A DNA stretch of 64,000 nt, taken from assembly GCA_959606905.1 (NCBI GenBank), contig CAUHML010000005.1, positions 1-64,000 on the forward strand, written 5' to 3'. This DNA is from an uncultured Bacteroides sp. (GTDB taxonomy: Bacteria; Bacteroidota; Bacteroidia; Bacteroidales; Bacteroidaceae). How positions within the stretch are numbered: position 1 is the stretch's first letter; each line of letters opens with the position of its first letter. A program made the translations under genes and the position numbers. Below are positions 8,863 through 19,000 of this stretch, one piece after another. The notes under the pieces are model-generated. The model searched no databases. It saw only the letters and a list, made by a program, of their open reading frames with translations, and was not told the DNA's origin.

Positions 8863-10170
8863 TTATTCTTTTGTAAGTTCCGGTATTTTGATTGTAGTAC
8901 CATAAGGCACGTTATTCGGATTTTTAATCACATCCGGATTATGCTTCACTATATATGGCCACATCGCTTTTGTACCATAGAAACGTAAAGAAACTCTTGT
9001 TAAAGTTTCACCTTCCTTGATTGTATACTTTATCTTTGTTCCTGTTATTTTATATGATGCAGAATCAGGATAAACAGAAGCTGAAGGTTGCTGCTGGACA
9101 GGCCTACTCTCAGCCTTTGCAGAAGTTAATATCTCTTCTTTTTTTACAATTGACTGTGGCTCAACAACGTTCTTCGGTGTAGTAACAGTTACTTCTACAA
9201 CAGTATCTTTATGTTCAATAGTATCGGAAAGCTGCGCTTCAGTTCGAACAGGTTGAGTTGTTACAGGCGGCATATCGAGGGTATTCTTGTCAGATGAAGA
9301 AGAAAACAGGTCCGGATAATAGATAAATAAAATCACACCTCCACATAGTAACAATACTATGACGATTACAGCTATCAAATAAGGAACAGGAGATTTCTCC
9401 TTTTTAACAACCTCTTTTTTAGATATCGGGCTAACAGTAGTTTGTACAGAAGCTTTAGTCGGCTTTGTAATTTCCGACTGTGGTGATACTATTGGAATTT
9501 CGGGCTTTAGATTTGCTTTCAGAAGTTCTTGTTCAATAATCTGCTCTGCCGTAATTTTTTCTTTCTCTTTTACTGGTTGTTCTGGCTGTTGTTGTTCAAC
9601 CATAAGTGATTCTTCAACCACTACTTTTTCTTCAATAGACTGTTCCGTTATTCGTTCCTCCTGAACCGTATCCACTTCTTCGGAAGAATCTTGTTCAGCA
9701 ATCTGACTTTCATTTTCTACTATAGGATTAGAAGTATTCTCTTGACTTTCCTCCTTTTTATTATAATCTTCTATTGTTGAAGCAAGAATTTCCTCACCTA
9801 CTTCTTCCTCTTCCACTTCTTCTACCGGAGTATCTTCCAATACTGTGTTTTCATTCAACACAACAGTCTCGAAATGTGCAAAAGGTTTATTAATTGTATC
9901 TCTCAAATTCGCGTCCGGAGAAAATGAAACCTTTGTATGCCCTTTTATCTGGAAACGTTCACCTGTGTTAACATTGACACTTTCCCGGCTATCTACATCG
10001 ATAAGTTTGAAAGTTCCCAATCCTTTGATTTTTACAGTCTTCTCGTTTTCCAAGGCTTGTTCAATCAAGAGAAAAAACTCTTTTACGAACACCTCGGCAT
10101 CCTTCTTGGTCATGCTATGTTTAGCAGCCAACAAGTCAGTAAGGTCTTGAATTGTTAGTCTTTCATTCAT
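8863..10170 (-). CDS. Membrane-anchored HU-like DNA-binding protein with LysM domain
   Basis: This 435-residue protein joins three parts. Residues 1-100 are a HU/IHF-like DNA-binding domain (LTDLLAAKHSMTKKDAEVFV, then VKIKGLGTFKLIDV). Residues about 105-260 are an acidic, Glu/Val-rich disordered linker. A single membrane helix lies near 266-288 (PYLIAVIVIVLLLCGGVILF). The C-terminal 60 residues are a LysM domain (YTIKEGETLTRVSLRFYG), which in other proteins binds peptidoglycan. The predicted topology puts HU in the cytoplasm and LysM in the periplasm, so it could physically link DNA to the cell wall. It lies 12 bases downstream of a separate HU gene. Confidence 0.85.
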   Translation of the reverse strand: MNERLTIQDLTDLLAAKHSMTKKDAEVFVKEFFLLIEQALENEKTVKIKGLGTFKLIDVDSRESVNVNTGERFQIKGHTKVSFSPDANLRDTINKPFAHFETVVLNENTVLEDTPVEEVEEEEVGEEILASTIEDYNKKEESQENTSNPIVENESQIAEQDSSEEVDTVQEERITEQSIEEKVVVEESLMVEQQQPEQPVKEKEKITAEQIIEQELLKANLKPEIPIVSPQSEITKPTKASVQTTVSPISKKEVVKKEKSPVPYLIAVIVIVLLLCGGVILFIYYPDLFSSSSDKNTLDMPPVTTQPVRTEAQLSDTIEHKDTVVEVTVTTPKNVVEPQSIVKKEEILTSAKAESRPVQQQPSASVYPDSASYKITGTKIKYTIKEGETLTRVSLRFYGTKAMWPYIVKHNPDVIKNPNNVPYGTTIKIPELTKE

Positions 10171-10182
10171 AACGGGAAATAT

Positions 10183-10461
10183 TTATTTAAACTTATCTTT
10201 CAATGTATTGCTAGGTTTATAAGATAACACCAATTTGGGAGGAACCAACATACGTTGTTTACTTGCCGGATTAATTGAAATACGTTCCGCTTTCTTTTTT
10301 ACTTCAAAAGAACCGAATCCTTGTACTGCAATCACGTTACCTTCTTCCAGTTCTTGTATCATATCAGACAGTAAAGAACCTATTAATTCGGAAGTATCCT
10401 TAATGGTGTACCCCAGTCTTTCAGCTAGTTCAGATGTAAATTCCTTATTATTCATAGTCAT
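10183..10461 (-). CDS. HU-family DNA-binding protein
   Basis: This 92-residue protein is full length for HU/IHF. It has the dimerisation helices (ELAERLGYTIKDTSELIGSL) and the beta-arm start IAVQGFGSFEVKKKAERISI with NPASKQRMLVPPKLVLSYKP, close to the HU arm pattern. It overlaps the end of rimO by 14 bases and precedes the membrane HU-LysM gene by 12 bases, so the two HU proteins are probably co-expressed and might form mixed dimers (inference). Confidence 0.9.
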   Translation of the reverse strand: MTMNNKEFTSELAERLGYTIKDTSELIGSLLSDMIQELEEGNVIAVQGFGSFEVKKKAERISINPASKQRMLVPPKLVLSYKPSNTLKDKFK

Positions 10462-11758
10462 TTATTATCTTTGCATATAAATCAAAATCGTCTGCATCTA
10501 CTACTTCTACTTGATAAAACTTTCCGATCTCAAGCTCTTTTTCAGAACAATTAATCAATACTTCCGGATCTACTTCCGGCGAATCAAATTCAGTTCTTCC
10601 GATATAATAATCGCCTTCTAACCGATCAATGATAATTTTCATCTGTTTACCGACTTTTTCTGCACTCAACTCTGCCGATATGCCCTGCTGAATATCCATT
10701 AATTCATCAAGTCGGGCTTGTTTCACTTTTTGCGGAATAGAATCTTCATAAGTTTCTGCAGCATAAGTACCTTCTTCTTCCGAATAAGCAAAAGCTCCCA
10801 TTCTATCGAAGCGTACTTTACGGACAAACTCCTTTAACTCTTCAAAATCTTCCTCTGTTTCTCCAGGATGTCCTACCATTAAAGTTGTTCGCAGGTGAAT
10901 ACCAGGGACTTCTTTACGGAATTGTTCAATCAGTCTGTAAGTATCCTCCTTTGTCACTTGCCGACGCATCAGCTTCAACATATTGTCACTGATATGTTGC
11001 AAAGCTATATCCATATACTTGCAAACATTGCCACGTTCACGCATTACACGAAACAAGTCAATCGGGAAATGTGCCGGATACGCATAATGCAGACGAATCC
11101 ATTCTACTCCTGGTATTTCCGAAATGCGTTCAATCAATTCCGGAAGCATTTGTTTCTTATACAAATCAACTCCGTAATAAGTTAGCTCCTGTGCTATAAC
11201 CTGAAACTCTTTCACGCCTTGCGACACCAGATACCGGACTTCATCCAAGATTTCTTCTATCGGTTTAGATATATGACGTCCTGTAATAATCGGGATAGCA
11301 CAATACGAACATTTACGATCACATCCTTCCGATATTTTCAGATAAGCATAATGCTGCGGAGTGGTCAGCGTCCGTTCAATATACAACTCCTCATGATAGC
11401 TTTTCCCCAAATCATGCAAAAGTTCCTTCCAGTTGAATTTACCATAGAATTTATCTACTTGTGGTATTTCAATAGCCAGCTCCCTGAGATAACGTTCAGA
11501 AAGACAACCCATTACAAAAAGTTTCTTTAAGTCACCTTCTTCCTTTCTTTTGGCAAACTCCAGAATCATATTGATAGATTCTTCTTTGGCATCGCCGATG
11601 AAACCGCATGTATTGATGACTGCAATTTCCCCTTGTGGAGTTTCAGTATCATGAGTCACGCTATATCCTACTTCTTCCAGTTGACGCATCAACTGCTCAG
11701 AGTCCACCAAATTTTTAGAGCATCCCAAAGTGATTATATCTATTCTCTTTCTTTTCAT
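10448..11758 (-). CDS. rimO: Ribosomal protein S12 methylthiotransferase RimO
   Basis: This 436-residue radical-SAM enzyme adds a methylthio group to an aspartate of ribosomal protein S12. The N-terminal UPF0004 domain has conserved cysteines in LGCSKNLVDS, NTCGFI and MGCLSER, ligands of the auxiliary cluster. The radical-SAM CX3CX2C motif appears as CDRKCSYCAIPIITG near residue 140. The C-terminal TRAM domain covers about 370-432. The length is normal for RimO and the LGCSKN start favours RimO over MiaB. Its ATG overlaps the ftsY stop by 4 bases. Confidence 0.93.
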   Translation of the reverse strand: MKRKRIDIITLGCSKNLVDSEQLMRQLEEVGYSVTHDTETPQGEIAVINTCGFIGDAKEESINMILEFAKRKEEGDLKKLFVMGCLSERYLRELAIEIPQVDKFYGKFNWKELLHDLGKSYHEELYIERTLTTPQHYAYLKISEGCDRKCSYCAIPIITGRHISKPIEEILDEVRYLVSQGVKEFQVIAQELTYYGVDLYKKQMLPELIERISEIPGVEWIRLHYAYPAHFPIDLFRVMRERGNVCKYMDIALQHISDNMLKLMRRQVTKEDTYRLIEQFRKEVPGIHLRTTLMVGHPGETEEDFEELKEFVRKVRFDRMGAFAYSEEEGTYAAETYEDSIPQKVKQARLDELMDIQQGISAELSAEKVGKQMKIIIDRLEGDYYIGRTEFDSPEVDPEVLINCSEKELEIGKFYQVEVVDADDFDLYAKIINDYE

Positions 11759-12714
11759 GCATTTTCTCCAAACAAGGAATCAACAAATTCGTTTTTGCGG
11801 AATACTTGTAAATCCTCCATTCCTTCACCCAAACCGATGTATTTAACAGGAATCTTAAATTGGTCGGAAATACCAATTACAACACCGCCTTTAGCAGTCC
11901 CATCAAGTTTAGTGATAGCCATAGCGGTAACCTCCGTTGCCAGAGTAAACTGCTTGGCTTGTTCAAAAGCATTCTGTCCTGTAGAGCCGTCCAATACAAG
12001 TAATACTTCATCCGGTGCATCAGGCACTACTTTCTTCATTACATTTTTAATTTTGGTCAGCTCGTTCATCAGGCCGACTTTATTGTGCAAGCGTCCGGCT
12101 GTATCAATAATAACGATGTCAGCATTGTTGGCAACAGCAGAGCTAAGGGTGTCATAAGCTACCGATGCAGGATCAGCACCCATTTTCTGTTTAACGACAG
12201 GCACCCCTACCCGCTCTCCCCAAATCATCAACTGTTCTACAGCAGCCGCACGGAATGTATCAGCGGCTCCCAAGTAAACAGATTTACCGGCTTTCTTGAA
12301 TTGATAAGCCAGTTTGCCGATAGTTGTAGTCTTTCCCACTCCATTGACCCCTACTACCATAATCACATAAGGCTTTCTTTCGATCGGAACATCAAAATCA
12401 GCTACATCATCCGAGTTATTCTCGGTCAACAAAGCGGCTATTTCGTCACGTAATATATGATTCAATTCCTGAGTATTCACATATTTATCCGCAGCGGCAC
12501 GTTTTTCGATGCGCTTAATAATATTCAAAGTCGTCTCTACGCCTACATCCGACGTAATCAACACTTCTTCCAGATTATCCAACACTTCGTCATCTACCTT
12601 TGACTTACCAGCCACGGCACGAGCGATTTTACTAAACACGCTCTCTTTGGTTTTAGATAACCCCTTATCTAAAGTTTCCTTCTTCTCCTTTGAAAAAAAA
12701 CTAAAAAATCCCAT
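11755..12714 (-). CDS. ftsY: Signal recognition particle receptor FtsY
   Basis: This SRP-receptor GTPase targets ribosomes making membrane proteins to the inner membrane. With the start at 12714 (MGFFSFFSKEKKET) it has 319 residues, as expected for a short-A-domain FtsY. A longer frame would add 30 hydrophobic residues, but a good promoter lies at 12747-12754, inside that extension, so the shorter start is preferred. The G1 motif GVNGVGKTTTIGKLA, G3 DTAGRLHNK and G4 TKLDGTAKGG are intact. It is the first gene of the ftsY-rimO-HU-HU/LysM unit. Confidence 0.93.
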   Translation of the reverse strand: MGFFSFFSKEKKETLDKGLSKTKESVFSKIARAVAGKSKVDDEVLDNLEEVLITSDVGVETTLNIIKRIEKRAAADKYVNTQELNHILRDEIAALLTENNSDDVADFDVPIERKPYVIMVVGVNGVGKTTTIGKLAYQFKKAGKSVYLGAADTFRAAAVEQLMIWGERVGVPVVKQKMGADPASVAYDTLSSAVANNADIVIIDTAGRLHNKVGLMNELTKIKNVMKKVVPDAPDEVLLVLDGSTGQNAFEQAKQFTLATEVTAMAITKLDGTAKGGVVIGISDQFKIPVKYIGLGEGMEDLQVFRKNEFVDSLFGENA

Positions 12715-12746
12715 ATTGACAGTTGTTTGTATAATACATAATGCTA

Positions 12747-12754
12747 CAAAGATA
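12747..12754 (-). promoter_or_regulatory. Promoter -7 box of ftsY
   Basis: TATCTTTG on the minus strand fits TAnnTTTG, 33 bases before the ftsY start at 12714. It decides against the longer reading frame for FtsY. Confidence 0.65.
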
Positions 12755-12780
12755 TAACAAAGGATTGAAAAGTAAAAAAA

Positions 12781-12826
12781 AGAAGCAATAAAAAATCCCC
12801 TCATTGTTTGTCAATGAGAGGATTTT
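12781..12826 (-). terminator. Terminator of the rpmB-rpmG-DUF4295 unit
   Basis: On the minus strand a 15-base-pair stem (12792-12806 with 12812-12826, one G-T wobble, 5-base loop) is followed by a T-rich run. It lies 28 bases past the DUF4295 stop and separates that unit from ftsY. Confidence 0.9.
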
Positions 12827-12853
12827 GTATTTATAGCGCGTATGCTATTTCAA

Positions 12854-13012
12854 TTATTTTTTGAAAAAGTCTTGTACTTTTTCATTCGGAACCATTTGCT
12901 CATCAAAAACGTATGCTCCAGTCTTAGGAGATTTTACCATTTTGATAACCTTAGTATAAGCACGACCTTCTTTAGAGCCTTCGTGCAAACTTGCTACTGT
13001 TTTCTTTGCCAT
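12854..13012 (-). CDS. DUF4295 small basic protein
   Basis: This 52-residue protein reads MAKKTVASLHEGSKEGRAYT at its start and ends in VQDFFKK. It matches the DUF4295 family found next to rpmG in Bacteroidota. It is Lys-rich, has no signal peptide, and sits 16 bases after rpmG, in the same unit as two ribosomal proteins. The size, charge and context suggest a ribosome-associated protein, but the function is not known to me. Confidence 0.9.
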   Translation of the reverse strand: MAKKTVASLHEGSKEGRAYTKVIKMVKSPKTGAYVFDEQMVPNEKVQDFFKK

Positions 13013-13028
13013 GGGTTATACTTCTTTA

Positions 13029-13217
13029 TTATTTAATTTCCTTGTGTACTGTTACTCTTTTCAGAATTGGGTTGTATTTTTTCAACTCAAGTCTTTCTGT
13101 AGTATTCTTTCTGTTCTTAGTTGTGATATAACGAGATGTTCCCGGCATTCCACTGTCTTTGTGTTCTGTACATTCCAGAATCACCTGCACTCTGTTACCT
13201 TTTGCTTTCTTTGCCAT
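13029..13217 (-). CDS. rpmG: Large ribosomal subunit protein bL33
   Basis: This 62-residue basic protein has the bL33 core [20 protein letters not shown] and the end [16 protein letters not shown]. It lacks the CxxC zinc pairs of the C+ type, so it is a zinc-independent form. It lies 21 bases after rpmB. Confidence 0.95.
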   Translation of the reverse strand: MAKKAKGNRVQVILECTEHKDSGMPGTSRYITTKNRKNTTERLELKKYNPILKRVTVHKEIK

Positions 13218-13238
13218 TGTAAGTTTTCTCCTCTACGT

Positions 13239-13499
13239 TTAGCCGATTACTTTAATGCTTTTCCAATCACAATAACCTTTAGCCACTGCTTCAGTCAGCG
13301 CAGCATCCAGTCCTTTTTTGTTGATAATACGCAACCCGTTAGCGCAAATGCTAAGGCTGATCCAACAATCTTGTTCTACATAATAGAACTTTTTGTTAAA
13401 CAAGTTCAAATCAAAGGTTCTTTTAGTTCTTCTCTTTGAGTGTGAAACATTGTTGCCAATCATGGCTTTCTTTCCGGTAATTTGACAAATCTTCGACAT
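13239..13499 (-). CDS. rpmB: Large ribosomal subunit protein bL28
   Basis: This 86-residue protein opens with [20 protein letters not shown] and continues [13 protein letters not shown], the standard bL28 signature. It is the first of the rpmB-rpmG-DUF4295 group. A possible promoter box (TTACTTTG, minus strand, 13550-13557) lies about 50 bases upstream. Confidence 0.96.
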   Translation of the reverse strand: MSKICQITGKKAMIGNNVSHSKRRTKRTFDLNLFNKKFYYVEQDCWISLSICANGLRIINKKGLDAALTEAVAKGYCDWKSIKVIG

Positions 13500-13621
13500 T
13501 TCTATCTTATTTTTATAGTTTTATATCTATACTTCTTTCAAACAGGACGCAAAGTAAGCACTTTTATCCGTATAAAACAAGAAATTCCTAAAATAATTCA
13601 CTTCTGAATACCAATTTTCCC

Positions 13622-14854
13622 TTATTTGAGTAAATCCCGTAAAATTAATAACGCATTATTGCCGGCTCTTTCAATATTCATGGATCTTCCGCGATTTGTT
13701 TCCTGCTTGTAAGTACGAATTTCGTTTTTATAACCAGCAGCTATCCAAACTGTCCCTACCGGTTTTTCAGGAGTTCCTCCTCCGGGACCGGCTATGCCTG
13801 AAGTTGCCACAGCACAGTCGGTTTTCAATGCTTTCATCGCACCTTTTACCATTTCAATCACAGTTTCTTCACTAACAGCTCCATGCCGTTCCAAAGTTTC
13901 GGGAGAAACGTACAAGAGATTCATCTTTACTTCATTGGAATAAGCCACTATACTTCCATTAAAATATTCCGAACTTCCGGCAATAGATGTTAATCGTGCG
14001 GCAATACTTCCTCCAGTACAACTTTCTGCGGTGGAAACGGTTATTTTCTTCTTTTTTAGTAATTCGCCGATAATAACTTCCAAAGGAGTATCTTCCTCAC
14101 AGAAGATATCTTCACCCAAAATTTTCTCTAATTTAGCTTTTTCGCTATCTAGAAGCGCCCGCACTTCTTTTTTATCTTGTCCGCGTCCAGTCAATCGCAG
14201 GCGGATTATTCCAAGTTTTGGTAAATAGGCCAGTTTGATGCTTTCCGGCAGTGCAGTTTCCCATAGTTCCAGTTTTTCAGCCAATACAGACTCTGGATAG
14301 TGTTGTACAAGAAATGTTTGATGCATAATCACATCCGTTTGAAATTTCTCATGCAGCTTGGGCAATATGGATTCCGTCATCACAACTTTCATCTCCTGCG
14401 GAACTCCCGGCATTGAAACGAGAACTCTGTCGTTTCTTTCAAACCAACTAACAGAAGCACTCCCTACCGGATTATTTATAACGGTACAGCCCTCGGGAAC
14501 CATTGCCTGCCCTTTATTTAAGGCATTCATGGGGATTTTTCCGGCCAACACCCGTTTTATGTTTTCAAAAACTTCTTCACTAAATACCAGTCTAGTATGG
14601 AAATACTTACATAGCGTTTGTTTTGTTATATCATCTTTAGTAGGACCTAGTCCCCCGGTCACTAAAACAATATTCACCCTTTTCATCGCATTATCGATCG
14701 CTTCAAGAATCTCATCTTCCCGGTCACGGATTGAAACAATACGAAGAACCTCAATGCCTATCTTATTTAATTTCTGTCCTATCCAGGCAGAATTAGTGTC
14801 GACAACCTGCCCTATCAGCAGTTCGTCACCAATGGTTATTATTTCAGCAAACAT
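13622..14854 (-). CDS. cinA: CinA-family nicotinamide mononucleotide deamidase-related protein
   Basis: This 410-residue protein has the two CinA domains. The N-terminal MoCF-like part (about 1-170) starts [20 protein letters not shown] and contains [16 protein letters not shown]. The C-terminal amidase-like part (about 255-410) has [16 protein letters not shown] and the [18 protein letters not shown] motif. In characterised members the C-terminal domain deamidates NMN and the N-terminal part cleaves ADP-ribose. The length is normal. It lies 76 bases after tsaD on the same strand. Confidence 0.92.
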   Translation of the reverse strand: MFAEIITIGDELLIGQVVDTNSAWIGQKLNKIGIEVLRIVSIRDREDEILEAIDNAMKRVNIVLVTGGLGPTKDDITKQTLCKYFHTRLVFSEEVFENIKRVLAGKIPMNALNKGQAMVPEGCTVINNPVGSASVSWFERNDRVLVSMPGVPQEMKVVMTESILPKLHEKFQTDVIMHQTFLVQHYPESVLAEKLELWETALPESIKLAYLPKLGIIRLRLTGRGQDKKEVRALLDSEKAKLEKILGEDIFCEEDTPLEVIIGELLKKKKITVSTAESCTGGSIAARLTSIAGSSEYFNGSIVAYSNEVKMNLLYVSPETLERHGAVSEETVIEMVKGAMKALKTDCAVATSGIAGPGGGTPEKPVGTVWIAAGYKNEIRTYKQETNRGRSMNIERAGNNALLILRDLLK

Positions 14855-14930
14855 ACTTTCCTTATTTTATCCTATATATTAAGGTATATTTTTAGTCTTA
14901 CGGACAAGGAGCCTATTTTCAATAAGGAAA

Positions 14931-15953
14931 TTATTCTAATGTAACGCGAGAATAGGCCGGAAGATCAATAGAGCAAAAATCCCTATCCAAATATTTAAAA
15001 TATCCGGTAATAGCGATCATTGCTGCATTGTCGGTAGTATAGCTGAATTTTGGAATAAAGATATCCCAGCCATATTTTTCGGCATGTTCCCGAAAAGCAT
15101 TACGTAATCCGTTATTCGCAGAAACTCCTCCTGCTACGGCTACTTCCTTGATTTTGTATTCTTTTGCAGCTTTACGCAATTTATCCATTAGAATATCTAC
15201 AACTGTTGCTTCCAATGATGCAGCCAAATCCACTTTATGATGTTCTATAAAATCAGGGTCCTCTTTCAGCCAGTCACGTAATGAATAGAGGAATGAAGTT
15301 TTTAATCCGCTAAAGCTATAATCCAGCCCCGGAATATGCGGTTTGCTGAATGTGAATACTTTCGGGTTTCCCTGGCGTGCCAGTTTATCAATAATCGGTC
15401 CACCCGGATAACCGAGCCCCATTACTTTGGAGCACTTGTCAATAGCTTCACCTGCAGCATCATCAATCGTCTGCCCCAAAATCTCCATATCGTTATAGGC
15501 TTTCACTAATATAATTTGTGAATTTCCTCCAGATACTAATAGACATAAGAAAGGAAAATTGGGTTGTCTATTTTCCTCACCTTCTGCTTTAATAAAATGA
15601 GCTAAAACATGTCCATTCAAATGATTAACATCAATCAATGGAATATTTAAGGAACGAGCGAATCCTTTAGCGAAAGAGACACCGACGAGCAATGAACCCA
15701 TTAATCCCGGACCACGTGTAAAAGCTACCGCACTCAATTCTTCTTTAGTGACTCCAGCACGTTTCAGCGCTTCATGTACTACCGGTACGATATTTTGTTG
15801 ATGCGCCCGTGAAGCCAGCTCGGGTACTACTCCACCGTATGCTTCATGTACGGCTTGGCTCGATACCACGTTCGACAGCAGATAACCATCTTTGATAACA
15901 GCTGCCGACGTATCATCACAAGAGGACTCAATTCCTAATATTATTACACTCAT
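14931..15953 (-). CDS. tsaD: tRNA N6-threonylcarbamoyladenosine transferase TsaD
   Basis: This 340-residue protein (Gcp/Kae1/TsaD) transfers the threonylcarbamoyl group to A37 of ANN-decoding tRNAs. The start IILGIESSCDDTSAAVIKDG, the metal-binding HLNGH motif near residue 110, the ATP-site segment LLVSGGNSQIILV and the late VAVAGGVSANNGLR are all intact. It is divergently arranged with tamB, with its promoter 26 bases upstream. Confidence 0.95.
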   Translation of the reverse strand: MSVIILGIESSCDDTSAAVIKDGYLLSNVVSSQAVHEAYGGVVPELASRAHQQNIVPVVHEALKRAGVTKEELSAVAFTRGPGLMGSLLVGVSFAKGFARSLNIPLIDVNHLNGHVLAHFIKAEGEENRQPNFPFLCLLVSGGNSQIILVKAYNDMEILGQTIDDAAGEAIDKCSKVMGLGYPGGPIIDKLARQGNPKVFTFSKPHIPGLDYSFSGLKTSFLYSLRDWLKEDPDFIEHHKVDLAASLEATVVDILMDKLRKAAKEYKIKEVAVAGGVSANNGLRNAFREHAEKYGWDIFIPKFSYTTDNAAMIAITGYFKYLDRDFCSIDLPAYSRVTLE

Positions 15954-15978
15954 AAGTAATTAAACTATTAAAACGGTG

Positions 15979-15986
15979 CAAAAGTA
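15979..15986 (-). promoter_or_regulatory. Promoter -7 box of tsaD
   Basis: TACTTTTG on the minus strand, 26 bases before the tsaD ATG, matches TAnnTTTG. No convincing -33 element is visible. Confidence 0.6.
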
Positions 15987-16020
15987 ATCATAAAACTACG
16001 ATTCATAACGAACTATTTTA

Positions 16021-16028
16021 TATTTTTG
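16021..16028 (+). promoter_or_regulatory. Promoter -7 box of tamB
   Basis: TATTTTTG fits TAnnTTTG and lies 33 bases before the proposed CTG start of tamB at 16062. The leader would be only about 25-30 bases long. Confidence 0.55.
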
Positions 16029-16061
16029 TTCGCAAAATAAAAATAATCGCTTATCAGAACG

Positions 16062-19000
16062 CTGAAAAAGACTGTACGCTGGGTAGTTGGTATTGTACTG
16101 GGAGTATATATCGGAACTATTGTTTTGCTGAATATACCAAGTGTTCAGCAAGTCATGAGTGTATTTGTAGCCGAGGAGCTCTCCGACTTATTGAATACAC
16201 GGGTGACAATTGGCCGGATAAATATAGGATTGTTGAACCGTATCATCATTGACGATGTATTGCTTGACGACCAAGACGAGCAGGAAATGCTCAAAGTGAC
16301 TCGTTTGTCTGCCAAATTTGATATCATGCCTTTTTTTAAAGGTAAGATATCCATTAGCAGTGTCCAGTTATTCGGTTTCAATATCAATCTTCAAAAAAAG
16401 ACACCAGACTCTCCACCTAATTTTAAATTCGTATTAGATGCATTTGCTTCCAATGATACGGTGAAGAAAGACAACTCATTGGATTTGCGTATTAATTCTA
16501 TCCTGATTCGTCGTGGGCGAATGGCTTATCATGTACTTTCAGAAGAAGAAACACCCGGGAAGTTTAATGCCAAACACATCCATCTTCAGAATATTATAGC
16601 TAATATTTCATTGAAAGCCTTGAGTAAAGATTCAATAAATCTGGGAATTAAGCGGTTGAGCCTTGATGAAAAAGTATCCGGTTTCTCTTTGAAGAAGATG
16701 AGTCTGAAGCTAGTTGCCAATAGCAGGCAGACAAGCATTGACAATTTTGCTATCGAATTGCCCGAAACATCTCTGAAACTGGATACAATTCATTTGATAT
16801 ATGATAGTTTGAAAGCCTTTGACCGTTTTACGGAGCAGGTTCGTTTTTCTTTCCGTACGTTGCCGTCACAAATCACTTTAAAAGATATTTCTCCTTTTCT
16901 TCCGGCGCTATCGCACTTCAAAGAGCCGATATCGTTGGATATGGAAGTAAAAGGTACTGTCAATCAATTGACCTGTTCGCATCTGGAAATAACAGCCGAC
17001 AATCGTCAGTTCCGCCTTAAAGGAGATGTGGCACTTCAGGACTTGTCGCATCCGCAAGACGCTTATGTGTTTGGAACCCTATCCGAACTTACTGCTACTA
17101 CTCGTGGCGTAGGATTTTTAGTCCGCAATTTGAGTCATGATTATAATGGAGTGCCTCCAGTACTGGAACGCTTGGGAAATGTCAGTTTCCGGGGAGAGGT
17201 TTCCGGCTATTTCACAGATATAGTAACTTATGGCCAATTGCATACTGATTTGGGCGGTGTCAATATGGACTTGAAATTGAGTTCTGATAAAAGTAAGGGA
17301 TTGTTTGCTTATTCCGGTGCCGTTAAAACAACCGACTATAAGTTAGGTAAATTATTGGCTAACGAGCAACTGGGAGAAATCACATTCAACTTAGATGTAC
17401 ATGGGCGCCATGTAACCGACCGACTCCCTGTTGTTGAATTGAAAGGGCTGATAGCTTCCGTAGATTATAGTAGATATAGATATGAGAATATTACACTGGA
17501 CGGAGAATATAAGCAAGGAGGATTTAATGGCAAAGTAGCACTGGATGATCCGAATGGCTCTATTTATCTGAATGGAGATGTGAATGTTTCCTCCAGAATT
17601 CCTACATTTAATTTTCAAGCTATTATCAATAAATTGCGGCCACATGACCTGAATCTCACCTCCAAGTATCCGGATACGGAATTCTCTTTGAAACTAAGAG
17701 CCAACTTCACGGGAGGCTCAGTTGACGAAATGATTGGAGAAATCAATGTGGATAGCCTCGAATTTATGTCACCAGAGAAACAATACTTCATGAACAACAT
17801 GAATATCCGGGCCAGTAAACAGAATAACGAGAATCAGTTGAGATTGACTTCTGAGTTTCTGACAGCAAGTGTGGAAGGAAAGTTCCAGTATCACACATTG
17901 CCTGCCAGCATTCTGAATATTATGCGGAAATATGTCCCGTCATTAATATTACCTCCCAAAAAGCCAATTGAAACACACAATAATTTCCAATTCGATATAC
18001 ATATATATAATACAGATATTCTATCCACGATTTTTGATATTCCGCTGACGGTATATACTCATTCCACTTTGAAAGGATACTTTAATGATCCCTTGCAGCG
18101 TTTGCGTGTGGAAGGATACTTCCCCCGTCTTCAATATAAGAACAACTTTATTGAGTCGGGCATGATTTTGTGCGAGAATCCATCAGATCATATTCGTGCG
18201 CGGGTGCGCCTGACCAATCTGAAGAAGAAAGGAGCAGTCAACCTTTCTTTGGATGCGCAAGCTAAAGACGACAATATCAGTACGACATTGAATTGGGGAA
18301 ATAGTGCTGCGGTGACATATAGCGGGCAATTGGCCGCTGTGGCAAAGTTCTTGCGTACCGAAGGAGAGAAGCCTTTATTAAAAGCAATGGTAGAGGTGAA
18401 ACCGACGGATATTATTCTGAATGATACCCTTTGGCAGATACATCCTTCACAGGTAGTAGTGGATTCCGGCAAGGTAGACGTGAACAACTTCTATTTTAGC
18501 CACCAGGATCGTTATGTACGTATAAACGGACGTCTTTCGGACAATCCGCAAGATAGTGTAAAGGTTGATTTAAAGGATATCAACATGGGATATGTGTTTG
18601 ATATTGCAAGTATTTCCGATGATGTAAATTTTGAAGGAGATGCTACAGGAACTGCCTATGCAAGTGGTGTTTTCAAAAAACCTGTGATGAATACGCGTTT
18701 ATTTATAAAAAATTTCTCTCTTAATCAAGGACGTTTGGGCGATTTGAACATATATGGCGAATGGGATAATGAAAATAGAGGAATCCGACTGGATGCATCT
18801 ATCAAAGATATTTCTACGACCCCGTCACGTGTCACCGGCATCATTCATCCGCTAAAACCGGAAAGTGGGCTTGACTTAAATATCGAAGCAAATGAACTGA
18901 ATCTGAAGTTTCTGGAACATTATATGAAGTCTATTGCAAATGATATAAAAGGACGGGCAACGGGTAAAGTACACTTCTACGGGAAATTTAAAGGATTGAA

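Noticed and set aside
12715..12804. A 30-residue hydrophobic N-terminal extension of FtsY
   Set aside because: A good promoter box lies inside it (12747-12754), and the shorter start MGFFSFFSKEKK is the family norm in this phylum.
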